From contig NZ_JH767527.1 in NCBI RefSeq assembly GCF_000281085.1, positions 1 through 38,238 on the forward strand: a DNA stretch of 38,238 nt. The letters are read 5' to 3'. The notes beneath the pieces are model-generated. The model did not search any database. It was not told the origin of the DNA and saw nothing but the letters and a program-made list of their open reading frames with translations. A program made the translations under genes and the position numbers. This document shows, one piece after another, positions 7,660-16,442 of this stretch (the first letter of the stretch is position 1; every line of letters begins with the position of its first letter). The DNA comes from Catenovulum agarivorans YM01. GTDB taxonomy: Bacteria; Pseudomonadota; Gammaproteobacteria; Enterobacterales; Alteromonadaceae.

Positions 7660-8463
7660 TTAACCTTTATTCAATGCTTTTTGAATACTTTCACATTGTT
7701 GTGAAATAGTTTCTTCAGGTTGTTTGAAGTTGTAAGTGAATAGTTGGATCCAATTCGCTTGCGCTTCACGGATAACTAATTTGCCAATTTCAACAGCACC
7801 AAATTTTGAAAAATGGGTGTTGTCTTGTTTGCCTTCTGGATAGCGCGGATGTTCACCCGGTTCTACACTCATAAATAAAGATTTCGACTGCTCAGGCCCT
7901 AAACAAGTTAATAGCTCACCACTTGATTTCATTAAATCAATCATAGGTACGTTTTGCTCACGTGCTACTTCACGGACTAGGCTAGGGTAGATGCCATGTG
8001 CATCTTTTAGTTTATTTTCACCATCAAAGTATCGGCGCATTACCGGAGTGATTAACACTGGAAATGCATGTTTTTGCCTAACTTCTAACACCATGCGCTC
8101 TAGGTTAACTTTATAGTCAACAGGCGCAGTATATCTGTCTTGTTTGTGATACGAAGCATCGTTATGACCAAACTGAATAACTACCCAGTCACCGGCTTGA
8201 GCTTCATCAATAACGGCTTGCCATCTTTGCTCTTCAATAAAGGTACGCGTGCTTCGACCGCCTTTAGCATGGTTAGAAATTTTTAAGCTGGAGTCTGCAT
8301 TTTTCAAGGTTGGCAGTAATTGCCCCCAACCAAAATCAGGACCGCGCTCGGGGTCAACATCTTGCATAGTTGAATCACCCGCCATAACGAGCGTTTGTGC
8401 ATTAATGTTTGCACTAAAAGTTAAAGCTAGAGAAATAAACAGAGTTGAAAGTTGTTTTTTCAT
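7660..8463 (-). CDS. Rhamnogalacturonan acetylesterase-like SGNH hydrolase (CE12)
   Basis: A 267-residue secreted esterase that should remove acetyl groups from the rhamnogalacturonan I backbone of pectin. The signal peptide covers about 1-22 (ending INAQ). The SGNH blocks are present: GDSTMQD with nucleophile Ser31, the Gly of NHAKGGRS near 64-71, GHND at 99-102, and DNTHF with catalytic Asp214 and His217. These spacings and the WVVIQFGHND segment are typical of CE12. The gene is divergent from the alpha/beta hydrolase, with an operator-like palindrome between them. No strong ribosome site is visible before the ATG. Specificity for rhamnogalacturonan rather than another acetylated polysaccharide is a family-level assignment. 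Confidence 0.85.
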   Translation of the reverse strand: MKKQLSTLFISLALTFSANINAQTLVMAGDSTMQDVDPERGPDFGWGQLLPTLKNADSSLKISNHAKGGRSTRTFIEEQRWQAVIDEAQAGDWVVIQFGHNDASYHKQDRYTAPVDYKVNLERMVLEVRQKHAFPVLITPVMRRYFDGENKLKDAHGIYPSLVREVAREQNVPMIDLMKSSGELLTCLGPEQSKSLFMSVEPGEHPRYPEGKQDNTHFSKFGAVEIGKLVIREAQANWIQLFTYNFKQPEETISQQCESIQKALNKG

Positions 8464-8519
8464 ATTATGCCAATTATGGTTTATATTTGGTATGTAAATG
8501 ATATATTAAATAAATGATA

Positions 8520-8537
8520 AATGCTACCGGTGGCATT
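8520..8537. promoter_or_regulatory. LacI-type operator in the divergent esterase/hydrolase intergenic region
   Basis: AATGCTACCGGTGGCATT is an 18-bp palindrome with one mismatched pair. Its inner 14 bases are identical to those at 238-251 in front of the first TonB receptor. It lies 57 bases from the CE12 start and 33 bases from the hydrolase start, so one regulator could control both. It is read as the site of a LacI-family repressor of pectin use; the regulator is not in the window. Confidence 0.65.
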
Positions 8538-8569
8538 GGTTTTTGATGGGATTAAATTAAGTAAATAGC

Positions 8570-9559
8570 ATGAATATGATAATTAAAGCGCTTGTGGCAC
8601 TGACTTTGTTTTTAACTTATATGACAAGTATCGCACTGGCAAACACTTACCCAGTTGACGATGGCTACACTGTTTATGAGAGATATGCACGCTACTCAAA
8701 AAAGCAGCCAAGCATGCAATTTCCAACCATAGCGTTAGCGCATGGTGCTTGCTCACAGTTTAATATCGCTTATTTTGAGCATAAAAAAACAGACAGGCCA
8801 CGCAGTTTACATTTAGATGTTTTCTATCCTAACAGTCATCCAACTTGCTTAAATGGAGAGTCTGCTGCTAAAGAACAAAAAAACTATAGCAGTGTCGTGC
8901 TTATTCATGGTGGCGGTTGGCGCTCTGGCAATAAGTCACATATGCATTATTTGGCTAGTTTGTTGGTACAAAAGGGTTATTTAGTGTTTGTACCTGAATA
9001 TACCTTATCAGCTGAAGCGCCTTATCCTGCCAGTTTAACTGATTTACAAATGGCCTTTAGCTGGATAGCACAACAACAGCCAAAATTATTGGTCGATTTA
9101 AACGATATCAGCATAGGTGGTGGTTCATCCGGTGGCCATATAGCAGCTCTAATTGGCCTAAAAAACAACAATCCATCAGGCATTAAATTCAAACATATTA
9201 TTGATATGGATGGGGTGTTAAACCTAACTGATGAAGCCGCACTCAAATACGAAAATAAAAAAGGGAAAAACTCGGCAATGGCTCTTTGGCTAAGCGGTTT
9301 AACTTTTGAAGAAAATCCAAGGTTGTGGCAAGCCGTTTCGCCTGTAGAACATATTAACTCTGAATCTGCTAACTTGTTGTTAATTGGTAGTGGTCAAGCA
9401 AGGTTTTCGGTTGGTTTTGAATTAGCAAAAACTAAACTGAATAAACTTGGTAAAACAGCCAGCGAGTTCCATTTTGATAATATACCGCACACCTTTTGGT
9501 TGTTCGAACCTTGGGCGAGCCAAGTAGCAGAAAAAATAGATACTTTTATTAAAAATTAA
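8570..9559 (+). CDS. Secreted alpha/beta-hydrolase (esterase)
   Basis: A 329-residue hydrolase with an N-terminal signal peptide (about 1-25, ending IALA). The oxyanion-hole motif HGGGW is at 113-117, and the nucleophile elbow GGSSG at 184-188 has Ser186. The late motif IPHTFW supplies the likely catalytic His. This arrangement fits the HSL-like/carboxylesterase group. In this position, divergent from a rhamnogalacturonan acetylesterase and sharing its operator, a role in removing acetyl or other esters from pectic oligosaccharides is likely but unproven. The export signal puts it in the periplasm or outside. The ATG at 8570 lacks a strong ribosome site; the signal peptide supports this start. 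Confidence 0.8.
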   Translation: MNMIIKALVALTLFLTYMTSIALANTYPVDDGYTVYERYARYSKKQPSMQFPTIALAHGACSQFNIAYFEHKKTDRPRSLHLDVFYPNSHPTCLNGESAAKEQKNYSSVVLIHGGGWRSGNKSHMHYLASLLVQKGYLVFVPEYTLSAEAPYPASLTDLQMAFSWIAQQQPKLLVDLNDISIGGGSSGGHIAALIGLKNNNPSGIKFKHIIDMDGVLNLTDEAALKYENKKGKNSAMALWLSGLTFEENPRLWQAVSPVEHINSESANLLLIGSGQARFSVGFELAKTKLNKLGKTASEFHFDNIPHTFWLFEPWASQVAEKIDTFIKN

Positions 9560-9636
9560 TAAGTTAAACACCTGACAGGAATGGACTTTGCGCTTATGAT
9601 TTGAAGCAGTTATTCAGCTTTAGTAGGAAAATATCA

Positions 9637-10215
9637 ATGGCTTTAGAATTATACGGCTCAAATCCATCTCCTTATGTTCGCCGCATTCGCATGTTACTAG
9701 ACGGTTTAGATTACACTTTTCACAACGTGAATGTGTACGATCCAGAATTTAGAAAAATTTATACCAGCATTACCCCAATCAAAAAGTTACCGACTTTAGT
9801 AGTAGACGACCAATCAATTTTCGACTCGCACGTTATCGCCCAATATTTATTTGAGTTAAAAAAACTACCAACACTGACTTTGGGTGAACTTAATTTAATC
9901 AGCGCAATTGATGCTGTAACCGACTCGTTAGTAATCTTGTTTATGGGCATGCGTTCTGAGCTTGAAGTATCCAATGAACGACTGATTTTTTCACTACAAA
10001 TGGACCGCGTTCCAACTTGTTTAATGTGGTTAGAAGAACAAGCCAAACTCGGCGCGTTTAACCAATTAAACTACCCAACCATGTGTTTAATTGGCTTAAT
10101 AGACTGGGCTGAATTCCGCCAGCTATACGACTTTAGCGACTTCCCAACATTAATTGCTGCGAAACAACAGCATGATGAAGTGGAGTTGGTGAAGGCTACG
10201 TTTCCGACGGCTTAA
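9637..10215 (+). CDS. Glutathione S-transferase family protein
   Basis: A 192-residue protein from the chosen ATG at 9637, which has TAGGAAAA just upstream. An in-frame TTG at 9601 would add 12 residues that do not fit the fold. The first 80 residues form the thioredoxin-like domain: LYGSNPSPYVRRIRMLL with the active-site Ser region, then KKLPTLVVDDQSIFDSHVIAQYL, where the cis-Pro and the D/S-H pair bind the gamma-Glu of glutathione. The remainder is the helical C-terminal domain. The substrate is unknown; many bacterial members act in detoxification. It sits alone between the hydrolase and the convergent RecQ-like gene. Confidence 0.85.
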   Translation: MALELYGSNPSPYVRRIRMLLDGLDYTFHNVNVYDPEFRKIYTSITPIKKLPTLVVDDQSIFDSHVIAQYLFELKKLPTLTLGELNLISAIDAVTDSLVILFMGMRSELEVSNERLIFSLQMDRVPTCLMWLEEQAKLGAFNQLNYPTMCLIGLIDWAEFRQLYDFSDFPTLIAAKQQHDEVELVKATFPTA

Positions 10216-10275
10216 TGATTGGTTATGTGCACTATTAAAAATGTGTTGTTGCATAGTTAGCAGCAACACATAAGT

Positions 10276-12258
10276 TTATTCTGATAGCTCCGCAGCTTTT
10301 TGCTTAACTTCTGCATACCTTAACGGCTCACATATCCCAAAGCCTTTAACATTCGCTTTTACTTTGTGCCTTGCAAACATAGGTGTGCTAATGCCGGTTA
10401 AAAATCGGGTAATTGTAGTGGTTGATGGGATCTCATTTTTACTTGCAAGGTAGGTTTTGAGGTTAGAAACCACTTGCTCAATTTGCTGATTTTCTGGCCA
10501 ATTAGCCCGTGTTGAATAGGTTAACTTTGCGACTTTACTTTGGCAAACCGAACAATGGCCACAATGTTCAGGCGCGTTTTTGTCACCAAAATAAGCAGCA
10601 AGGTTGTAGCTTAAGCATTTATCTAGTTCAAAAAAGCGTACCAAAGTTGCTATGCGGTTTATTTCTTTAGTTTCTTTATCAGTAAAATATTCATACAACT
10701 CATTGGCTAAGTTTTCATTGTTCAAAACTTGCATGTTCACTTGATAAACTTCTGTCATTAGCCTGTTTTGTAGTTCAATTAAACCTTGCTCAGCTAAATA
10801 TTCTAGTGCGGTTATAATGCGTCCGCGCTCGCTTGGTAGTGTTTGCTGCAAAGCATCAAAATTTACTGTTCCCCAAGTGCGTTTAAAATCCGTGTTCGCA
10901 AATATTTGCTGCAAAAAGCTTTGGCGTTGGTTATCAAACTTAGCCAAAATTTCTTGCTGTTCGGTTAATAATTTAATTTTGTATTCTGCAAAATAACTAT
11001 ACATTGGCTTTAGTACGCCAATCAGTTCTAGTTGTACCAAAAGCGTTTTAAGCGGCAGTTGGCGAATATTAGTTTGGTTTGATAAATCATGAATTAATAA
11101 ATCCCATTGGTTAGAATTTGCTGTGCCTTGGTAACTTTGCTCTGCTATTTGTTTAAGTAATATTTGAATGCCAGCAAGCTCAGGTGTATCACCATAAACA
11201 AAGTTTTCTAAAGTAGTTAAGCTGTCTAAATTTGCTAGCGTTATGCAGTGGGAATTTTGCCCGTCACGCCCCGCACGGCCAATTTCTTGGCTGTAGTTTT
11301 CTATCGATTTTGGTAAGTCGTAATGAATAACAAAGCGAATATTGTTTTTGTCTACACCCATGCCAAAGGCAATGGTGGCAACCACAACATCTACTTGGTT
11401 ATTCATAAAATCGAGCTGAATAGTTTGGCGTACTTGGTTGTCTAAACCCGCATGATAGGCTTTAGCGTTTATATTGTTTGCGCGTAAAAACGCAGCAACT
11501 TGCTCAGCGGTGTTTTGTAGCGTTACATACACAATCCCAGCTTGTTGGTTAGTAACTTTGGGCTGAATAATATTAAGCAATGTGTTGTTTTTGGCTTGCT
11601 CAGTAACAGCTTCAATGTCTAAGTGTAAATTGGGTCGATAGAAGCCGGTTTGCACTATATGTTGTTTATCTATAGCAAATTTATTTGCCATATCTAGTTT
11701 TACTTTATTGGTAGCAGTTGCGGTTAATAACAATACTTGTGGAATGTTTAGTTCGCTTTTGTAGGCTGGTAGTTTTAAATAATCGGGACGAAAATTATGT
11801 CCCCATTCAGATATACAGTGCGCTTCGTCTACTACCAAGATTGAAATGGGTACTGAATCAATGAGCTGGCGAAACCTTTCGTTTTTAAAACGCTCGACCG
11901 ACACCATTAATATTTTTGGTTTGTTTTGTTTAATGTCGGCGCAAACTTGTTGGTATTCATCATAACTTAAACTTGAATCTAAACTCGCAGCGGCTATGCC
12001 TTTACTGGTTAAAAAATCTAATTGATCTTTCATCAATGCGAGCAATGGTGATACTACTAAAGTTAAGTTGGGCAAGTGCAGGGCAGTCAACTGGTAACAC
12101 AAAGATTTACCTGAACCCGTAGGAAAAACCGCTAACGATGAATGGCCAGCAAGTAGGTTATTTATCACCTCAGCTTGGCCGCTGCGTAATTGGCTAAAGC
12201 CAAAAGTTTGTTCTAGGGTATTTTGTACTTCGGATGGTAATTGTGATTGTGAATGCAT
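10276..12258 (-). CDS. RecQ-family ATP-dependent DNA helicase
   Basis: A 660-residue superfamily 2 helicase. Walker A is PTGSGKS at 46-52. The DEAH box with the aromatic-rich loop follows (VVDEAHCISEWGHNFRPDY, about 140-158), as in RecQ. The second lobe has the motif VI segment QEIGRAGRDGQ. A zinc-binding region near 555-580 (CLSYNLAAYF then CGHCSVC) shows a RecQ zinc site, and a winged-helix region is spread through the rest. No clear HRDC domain is seen at the C-terminus, which ends shortly after ISTPMFARHKV. It is therefore a RecQ-like helicase rather than certainly the housekeeping recQ. It should unwind DNA 3' to 5' during repair or recombination. Confidence 0.85.
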   Translation of the reverse strand: MHSQSQLPSEVQNTLEQTFGFSQLRSGQAEVINNLLAGHSSLAVFPTGSGKSLCYQLTALHLPNLTLVVSPLLALMKDQLDFLTSKGIAAASLDSSLSYDEYQQVCADIKQNKPKILMVSVERFKNERFRQLIDSVPISILVVDEAHCISEWGHNFRPDYLKLPAYKSELNIPQVLLLTATATNKVKLDMANKFAIDKQHIVQTGFYRPNLHLDIEAVTEQAKNNTLLNIIQPKVTNQQAGIVYVTLQNTAEQVAAFLRANNINAKAYHAGLDNQVRQTIQLDFMNNQVDVVVATIAFGMGVDKNNIRFVIHYDLPKSIENYSQEIGRAGRDGQNSHCITLANLDSLTTLENFVYGDTPELAGIQILLKQIAEQSYQGTANSNQWDLLIHDLSNQTNIRQLPLKTLLVQLELIGVLKPMYSYFAEYKIKLLTEQQEILAKFDNQRQSFLQQIFANTDFKRTWGTVNFDALQQTLPSERGRIITALEYLAEQGLIELQNRLMTEVYQVNMQVLNNENLANELYEYFTDKETKEINRIATLVRFFELDKCLSYNLAAYFGDKNAPEHCGHCSVCQSKVAKLTYSTRANWPENQQIEQVVSNLKTYLASKNEIPSTTTITRFLTGISTPMFARHKVKANVKGFGICEPLRYAEVKQKAAELSE

Positions 12259-12313
12259 AGTACTTCCAACAGTCCTTTGTCTTATTTGGTTCGCAACAAG
12301 AGTCGATTGTAGC

Positions 12314-12319
12314 TATAAT
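12314..12319 (+). promoter_or_regulatory. -10 box of the RNA-helicase gene
   Basis: A perfect TATAAT lies 31 bases before the ATG at 12351. No good -35 box is visible at 16-18 bp, so only the -10 box is claimed. Confidence 0.4.
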
Positions 12320-12350
12320 CGCGGCCGATTTTCAATGTTACTGGTGATTT

Positions 12351-13604
12351 ATGTCTTTTGCTGCCCTTGGGTTAAACTCCACGCTTTTACAAACGCTCAA
12401 CCAATTAGGTTACGAGCAACCAACGCCCATTCAAGCGCAAGCTATTCCTGTGGTTTTACAAGGCAAAGACATAATGGCTGGCGCACAAACAGGTACGGGT
12501 AAAACCGCTGCATTTGCGCTGCCGATAATAGATAAATTATTGGCAAAACCAGCTAGTACTTCAGACAAAAAACAATTAGCAGCTCTAGTATTAACACCAA
12601 CCCGAGAACTTGCTCAGCAGGTGCACAACAATTTTTGCCAATACGCTGACAACACCGAACTTAAAATTGAAATTGCTTATGGTGGTGCCAGTTTAACGCC
12701 ACAGATTAATCGCTTAAAAGATGGTGCTGATGTATTGGTGGCAACCCCAGGGCGATTAATTGATTTAATGTTTAAAGGTGTGGTTGATTTAGCCCATTTA
12801 CAATTTTTGGTCTTTGATGAAGCCGACCGCATGTTAGATATGGGCTTTATTAATGACATTGAACGTATATTAAAACGCGTGCCTGAACAGCGGCAGACTA
12901 TGTTATTTTCAGCCACTTTCGATTCAAGTATTTTTAAGCTGAGTAAAAGTATACTCAAGGATCCAACTTTAATTGAGGTGGACGATAGAAATACTGCGGC
13001 AACCAGTGTCGAACAAATTGTTTATCAGGTAGATGAGGATAGAAAACGAGAATTAACCTCTTACTTAATCGGCTCAAAAAATTGGCAACAGGTGTTGATA
13101 TTTACTCGTACCAAACAAGGTGCAGATAACCTTGCGAAAGAAATGATTAAAGATGGCATTAAAACCCAAGTGATCCACGGTGATAAAACCCAAGGCAGGC
13201 GCGATGCTGCGTTAGCTGATTTTAAATCTGGCGAGGTTAGGGCATTGGTCGCTACTGATGTCGCCGCGCGTGGAATTGACATTCAGCAACTACAATATGT
13301 GATTAATTATGAATTGCCGTACGCAGCTGAAGATTATATCCATCGCATTGGTCGCACAGGCCGTGCAGGGAATTCTGGCACTGCTATTACTTTAGTCAGT
13401 GAAGATGAAAATTATCTATTAGAAGATATCGAAGCTTTGTTAGATCAAAGACTCGCTCCACAATGGCTGGCAGGTTATGAGCCAGATCCGACTAAAAATA
13501 CTAATAGCCGCAAAAACAGCCGATCTGCAGAAAAGCGCCGAGCTAAACAACGAGCCATGCCGAAAAAACGCACTGGCAACAAATCTAAAGCGAGAAAGTT
13601 TTAA
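12351..13604 (+). CDS. rhlE: DEAD-box ATP-dependent RNA helicase, RhlE-like
   Basis: A 417-residue RNA helicase. The motifs occur in order: Q motif (GYEQPTPIQ), AQTGTGKT (Walker A), PTRELAQQ, DEAD in FDEADRMLDMGF, SAT (LFSATF), and the C-terminal lobe with TDVAARGID and HRIGRTGRAG. The last 45 residues are a basic tail (RKNSRSAEKRRAKQRAMPKKRTGNKSKARKF), typical of RhlE-type proteins and used to bind RNA. It probably works in ribosome assembly, RNA turnover or cold adaptation. The stop codon overlaps the start of the yehS-like gene (TAATG), so the two form an operon. Several RhlE paralogues usually exist in these genomes, so the symbol indicates the subgroup. Confidence 0.85.
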   Translation: MSFAALGLNSTLLQTLNQLGYEQPTPIQAQAIPVVLQGKDIMAGAQTGTGKTAAFALPIIDKLLAKPASTSDKKQLAALVLTPTRELAQQVHNNFCQYADNTELKIEIAYGGASLTPQINRLKDGADVLVATPGRLIDLMFKGVVDLAHLQFLVFDEADRMLDMGFINDIERILKRVPEQRQTMLFSATFDSSIFKLSKSILKDPTLIEVDDRNTAATSVEQIVYQVDEDRKRELTSYLIGSKNWQQVLIFTRTKQGADNLAKEMIKDGIKTQVIHGDKTQGRRDAALADFKSGEVRALVATDVAARGIDIQQLQYVINYELPYAAEDYIHRIGRTGRAGNSGTAITLVSEDENYLLEDIEALLDQRLAPQWLAGYEPDPTKNTNSRKNSRSAEKRRAKQRAMPKKRTGNKSKARKF

Positions 13605-14077
13605 TGACCAATAACGATATTCTACGCCGCTTGCGTTACACCTTTAACTTGAACGAAGCGCAAATGTCACAAATGATGGAAACAGCAGGCACTGCAGCCG
13701 CTCCGGATTTAATTAGCCAATGGTTAAAAAAAGATGACGATGCTTATTATGTGCGCTGCAGTGACAGAGAGTTTTCTACCTTTTTAAATGGTTTTATAAA
13801 TTTAAAACGCGGTAAACGTGAAGGGTCAACACCTAAACCAGAAGACCATTTAAACAACAATATTATTTTTATGAAGCTGAAAATTGCGCTTAATTTACAA
13901 GCTGAAGATATATTGGCTATTTTAAAGTTAGCTGAGTTCGATTTAAGCAAACATGAGCTCAGTGCGTTTTTTAGAAGAAACAATCACAGCCATTATCGTG
14001 AATGTAAAGACCAAGTTTTACGCCGTTTTTTAATGGGTTTACAGCTTAAATATGCGGAAGGAAAAAGCACAAAATAA
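13604..14077 (+). CDS. yehS: YehS/DUF1456 family protein
   Basis: A 157-residue protein with two copies of a DUF1456-like unit: NNDILRRLRYTFNLNEAQM (about 2-21) and NNNIIFMKLKIALNLQAEDI (about 83-102). Each is followed by a helix and an F-R-R or S-D-R-EF segment. The molecular function of the family is not established. The ATG overlaps the RNA helicase stop by one base, so both are co-translated, which links it loosely to RNA metabolism. Confidence 0.85.
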   Translation: MTNNDILRRLRYTFNLNEAQMSQMMETAGTAAAPDLISQWLKKDDDAYYVRCSDREFSTFLNGFINLKRGKREGSTPKPEDHLNNNIIFMKLKIALNLQAEDILAILKLAEFDLSKHELSAFFRRNNHSHYRECKDQVLRRFLMGLQLKYAEGKSTK

Positions 14078-14103
14078 TCAGAACAGTTTCAATTTGGCTT
14101 TAA

Positions 14104-14136
14104 AAATTTGTGGCTAACAGCGTTAGCCACAAATTT
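14104..14136. terminator. Bidirectional terminator hairpin between yehS and gshB
   Basis: AAATTTGTGGCTAAC (14104-14118) pairs perfectly with GTTAGCCACAAATTT (14122-14136) around a three-base loop. The stem ends in A/T tracts on both strands, which suits termination of both convergent genes. Confidence 0.75.
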
Positions 14137-14149
14137 GCAGGTACAGCTA

Positions 14150-15103
14150 TTATTGCTGGCAGCGCTTTTCAATCGCATCAAATAAACGTGCACAAATATT
14201 GATGCCAAATGCGGCTTCAATTTCGCGAATACAAGTTGGGCTAGTTACATTAATTTCAGTTAACTTATTACCAATTACATCTAAACCAACAAATATTAGG
14301 CCTTTTTCTTTAAGTTTAGGCGCTACAGTTTTAGCTATTTGCCAATCGCTGTCTGAAAGTGGTCTTGCTTCACCACGCCCACCTGCAGCTAAGTTACCAC
14401 GGGTTTCGCCTTGAGCTGGAATACGCGCTAAACAATATTCAACCGGTTCACCGTCAACCACCAAAATGCGTTTATCGCCTTCGGTAATCTCTGGAATATA
14501 GGTTTGGGCCATAGCATAACGAGTTTGATGTTCAGTTAGGGTTTCAATAATCACCCCAAGGTTTTTATCGTTTTCAGTTACACGAAAAATTGATGCGCCA
14601 CCCATACCATCAAGTGGTTTTAAGATGATGTCTTTGTGTTTGGCATGAAACGCTTTTATTTGGTTTTTATCGCGTGAAACTAAAGTAGTCGGAGTTAAAT
14701 CACTAAACCAAGCGGTAAAAAGCTTTTCGTTAGCATCACGTAAACTTTGTGGTTTATTTACAATTAAAGTGCCTTTTTCTTCGGCACGCTCAAGCATATA
14801 AGTTGCGTAAATATACTCAGTGTCAAAAGGTGGATCTTTACGCATTAAAATGGCGTCTAGCTCAGCAAGTGGTAAAGCTTCACTTTCTGATAAAAATTCA
14901 AACCATTGCTCGGGATCCTGCTCTACCTTGAGTTTGCGGGTGTTGGCATAACTTTCACCATCGAGTAAATACAAGTCTTGCATTTCCATGTAATAAATTT
15001 CATGGCCACGTGCTTGTGCTTCAAGCAACATAGCAAAACTTGAATCTTTCTTAATATTTATACTTTGGATGGGATCCATCACAATGCCAATTTTTAAACT
15101 CAT
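14150..15103 (-). CDS. gshB: Glutathione synthetase
   Basis: A 317-residue ATP-grasp enzyme that joins gamma-glutamylcysteine and glycine to make glutathione. The N-terminus MSLKIGIVMDPIQSINIKKD is the family's usual start, so the upstream in-frame ATG at 15142 was rejected; the length then matches the 316 residues of the E. coli enzyme. The ATP-grasp pattern is present: IILKPLDGMGGASIFRV (about 155-171), EGDKRILVVDGEPVEY, the glycine-rich loop RGNLAAGGRGEA and the C-terminal INVTSPTCIREIE that ligates magnesium. It is transcribed convergently with yehS. Confidence 0.95.
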   Translation of the reverse strand: MSLKIGIVMDPIQSINIKKDSSFAMLLEAQARGHEIYYMEMQDLYLLDGESYANTRKLKVEQDPEQWFEFLSESEALPLAELDAILMRKDPPFDTEYIYATYMLERAEEKGTLIVNKPQSLRDANEKLFTAWFSDLTPTTLVSRDKNQIKAFHAKHKDIILKPLDGMGGASIFRVTENDKNLGVIIETLTEHQTRYAMAQTYIPEITEGDKRILVVDGEPVEYCLARIPAQGETRGNLAAGGRGEARPLSDSDWQIAKTVAPKLKEKGLIFVGLDVIGNKLTEINVTSPTCIREIEAAFGINICARLFDAIEKRCQQ

Positions 15104-15237
15104 ATGCTTACCAAATTTTTGAGAACTGAAATAACTTTCCAAGATATTGGTACTAGTCAGAGTATATTCAAGTTAAATTTGCCAATTGCTATGTTTTAAC
15201 GCTAAATTGTTGCTGCGCTAATTAAAAGTCAAAAGAT

Positions 15238-16428
15238 ATGAAACAAGAAAACTTAGAGTTGGATGTCAGCCAGCCGCAGTCAAAAAACACAAAAACACTA
15301 CAAACTACTGAGTCTTGCGAGCTAAATGAGGTTGCGAGCGAAGTTTTAAGCGAGGGGGTAAAAGCGAGCCCTTCACTAAAAGATAAATTAGTTTCTTTGC
15401 ATCACAAATATAATTTTACTTCTAGTAAAAGCTTATTTCTCACAATTCTATTGACCTCGGTTTTAGCCATAATATTTGGCTTGTTTCAGCATGATCAAAC
15501 CAGTGATTATTTAATTCAGAGCCAAAAAATTAGAGATGTAGTTGCAGCACAGCCGCCGAGTACAAGCAAAGATGCGCAAGTTGAAACGGCCGAAATTAAA
15601 CAACATTTACTGGCTATACAAGCGGCGATTAGTGCATCTTTGATTCACCCTATGGCCGAAAGCAACTTTTCAAGCGTGCTCACAGACATTACTAAGCTAG
15701 TTAACAAAATGGATGTGTTAATTGCACAAGCTGAGCAATATAAACAACGCCAAGAAATTGTGTTGTCGTCACTCAAGCAAATAGATGAGAGTAAAAATAA
15801 CTATCGTAAAGCAATAGAGCCGACGTTAGAGCGTATGCGTAGTTACAAGAATGAAGCTAAATTTGAGCAATTAACGGCTAATGCCAATCAAACGGACTTA
15901 TTTAACGCACTAAACTACAAACAAGCGGAAGAAAAGCTAGAAAACTTACAACTCGCGGCTGATAGGTTATTACAAAATTACGAATCGATATTTTACGCTC
16001 AAACTGTCCAAGAGCTAAATGCATTGATTACAAGTTACCCAAGTTCGGCACAACATTTTAAACAAGTTGTCCATGATTTTGCTGATATACCAACCAAAAT
16101 GGCGCTGAAAACTTGGCAAAAGAACAATATTGATACCTTAGATGATATTACTAATTTAGCGGACAAACTGACCGCTAGGTTAGATTTTGCCAATCAATTA
16201 GAAAAGCTTAAACAACAAAGTGATCTGATAGTTGAGCAAACAAAGTTAATAGAAAATAGACTAACTGTGCATTTAATAAATAAAACTCAAGTACAGCCTT
16301 CAAGCAATTTCGCTTTATGGCTAGTGTTGGTTTTAGCGCTAATCGGCCTATATAAATATCAGCTAACTAACACCTTAAATAAATTGCTAGAAAAAATACC
16401 AAAGCAGGTTGAAAAAACAGCAAAATAG
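15238..16428 (+). CDS. Unknown membrane protein with a long helical periplasmic region
   Basis: No family was recognised. The 396-residue sequence has a polar N-terminal cytoplasmic segment (1-64), one hydrophobic helix (65-83), a roughly 275-residue Lys/Glu/Gln/Leu-rich helical region likely to form coiled coils in the periplasm, a second hydrophobic helix (358-373), and a short basic tail. Both ends should therefore lie in the cytoplasm. The layout resembles a two-helix sensor or scaffold protein without an output domain. An acetyltransferase gene follows after 14 bases and is probably in the same operon. The upstream 134 bases separate it from the divergent gshB. Confidence 0.6.
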   Translation: MKQENLELDVSQPQSKNTKTLQTTESCELNEVASEVLSEGVKASPSLKDKLVSLHHKYNFTSSKSLFLTILLTSVLAIIFGLFQHDQTSDYLIQSQKIRDVVAAQPPSTSKDAQVETAEIKQHLLAIQAAISASLIHPMAESNFSSVLTDITKLVNKMDVLIAQAEQYKQRQEIVLSSLKQIDESKNNYRKAIEPTLERMRSYKNEAKFEQLTANANQTDLFNALNYKQAEEKLENLQLAADRLLQNYESIFYAQTVQELNALITSYPSSAQHFKQVVHDFADIPTKMALKTWQKNNIDTLDDITNLADKLTARLDFANQLEKLKQQSDLIVEQTKLIENRLTVHLINKTQVQPSSNFALWLVLVLALIGLYKYQLTNTLNKLLEKIPKQVEKTAK

Positions 16429-16442
16429 GCGATTCTTATTTT

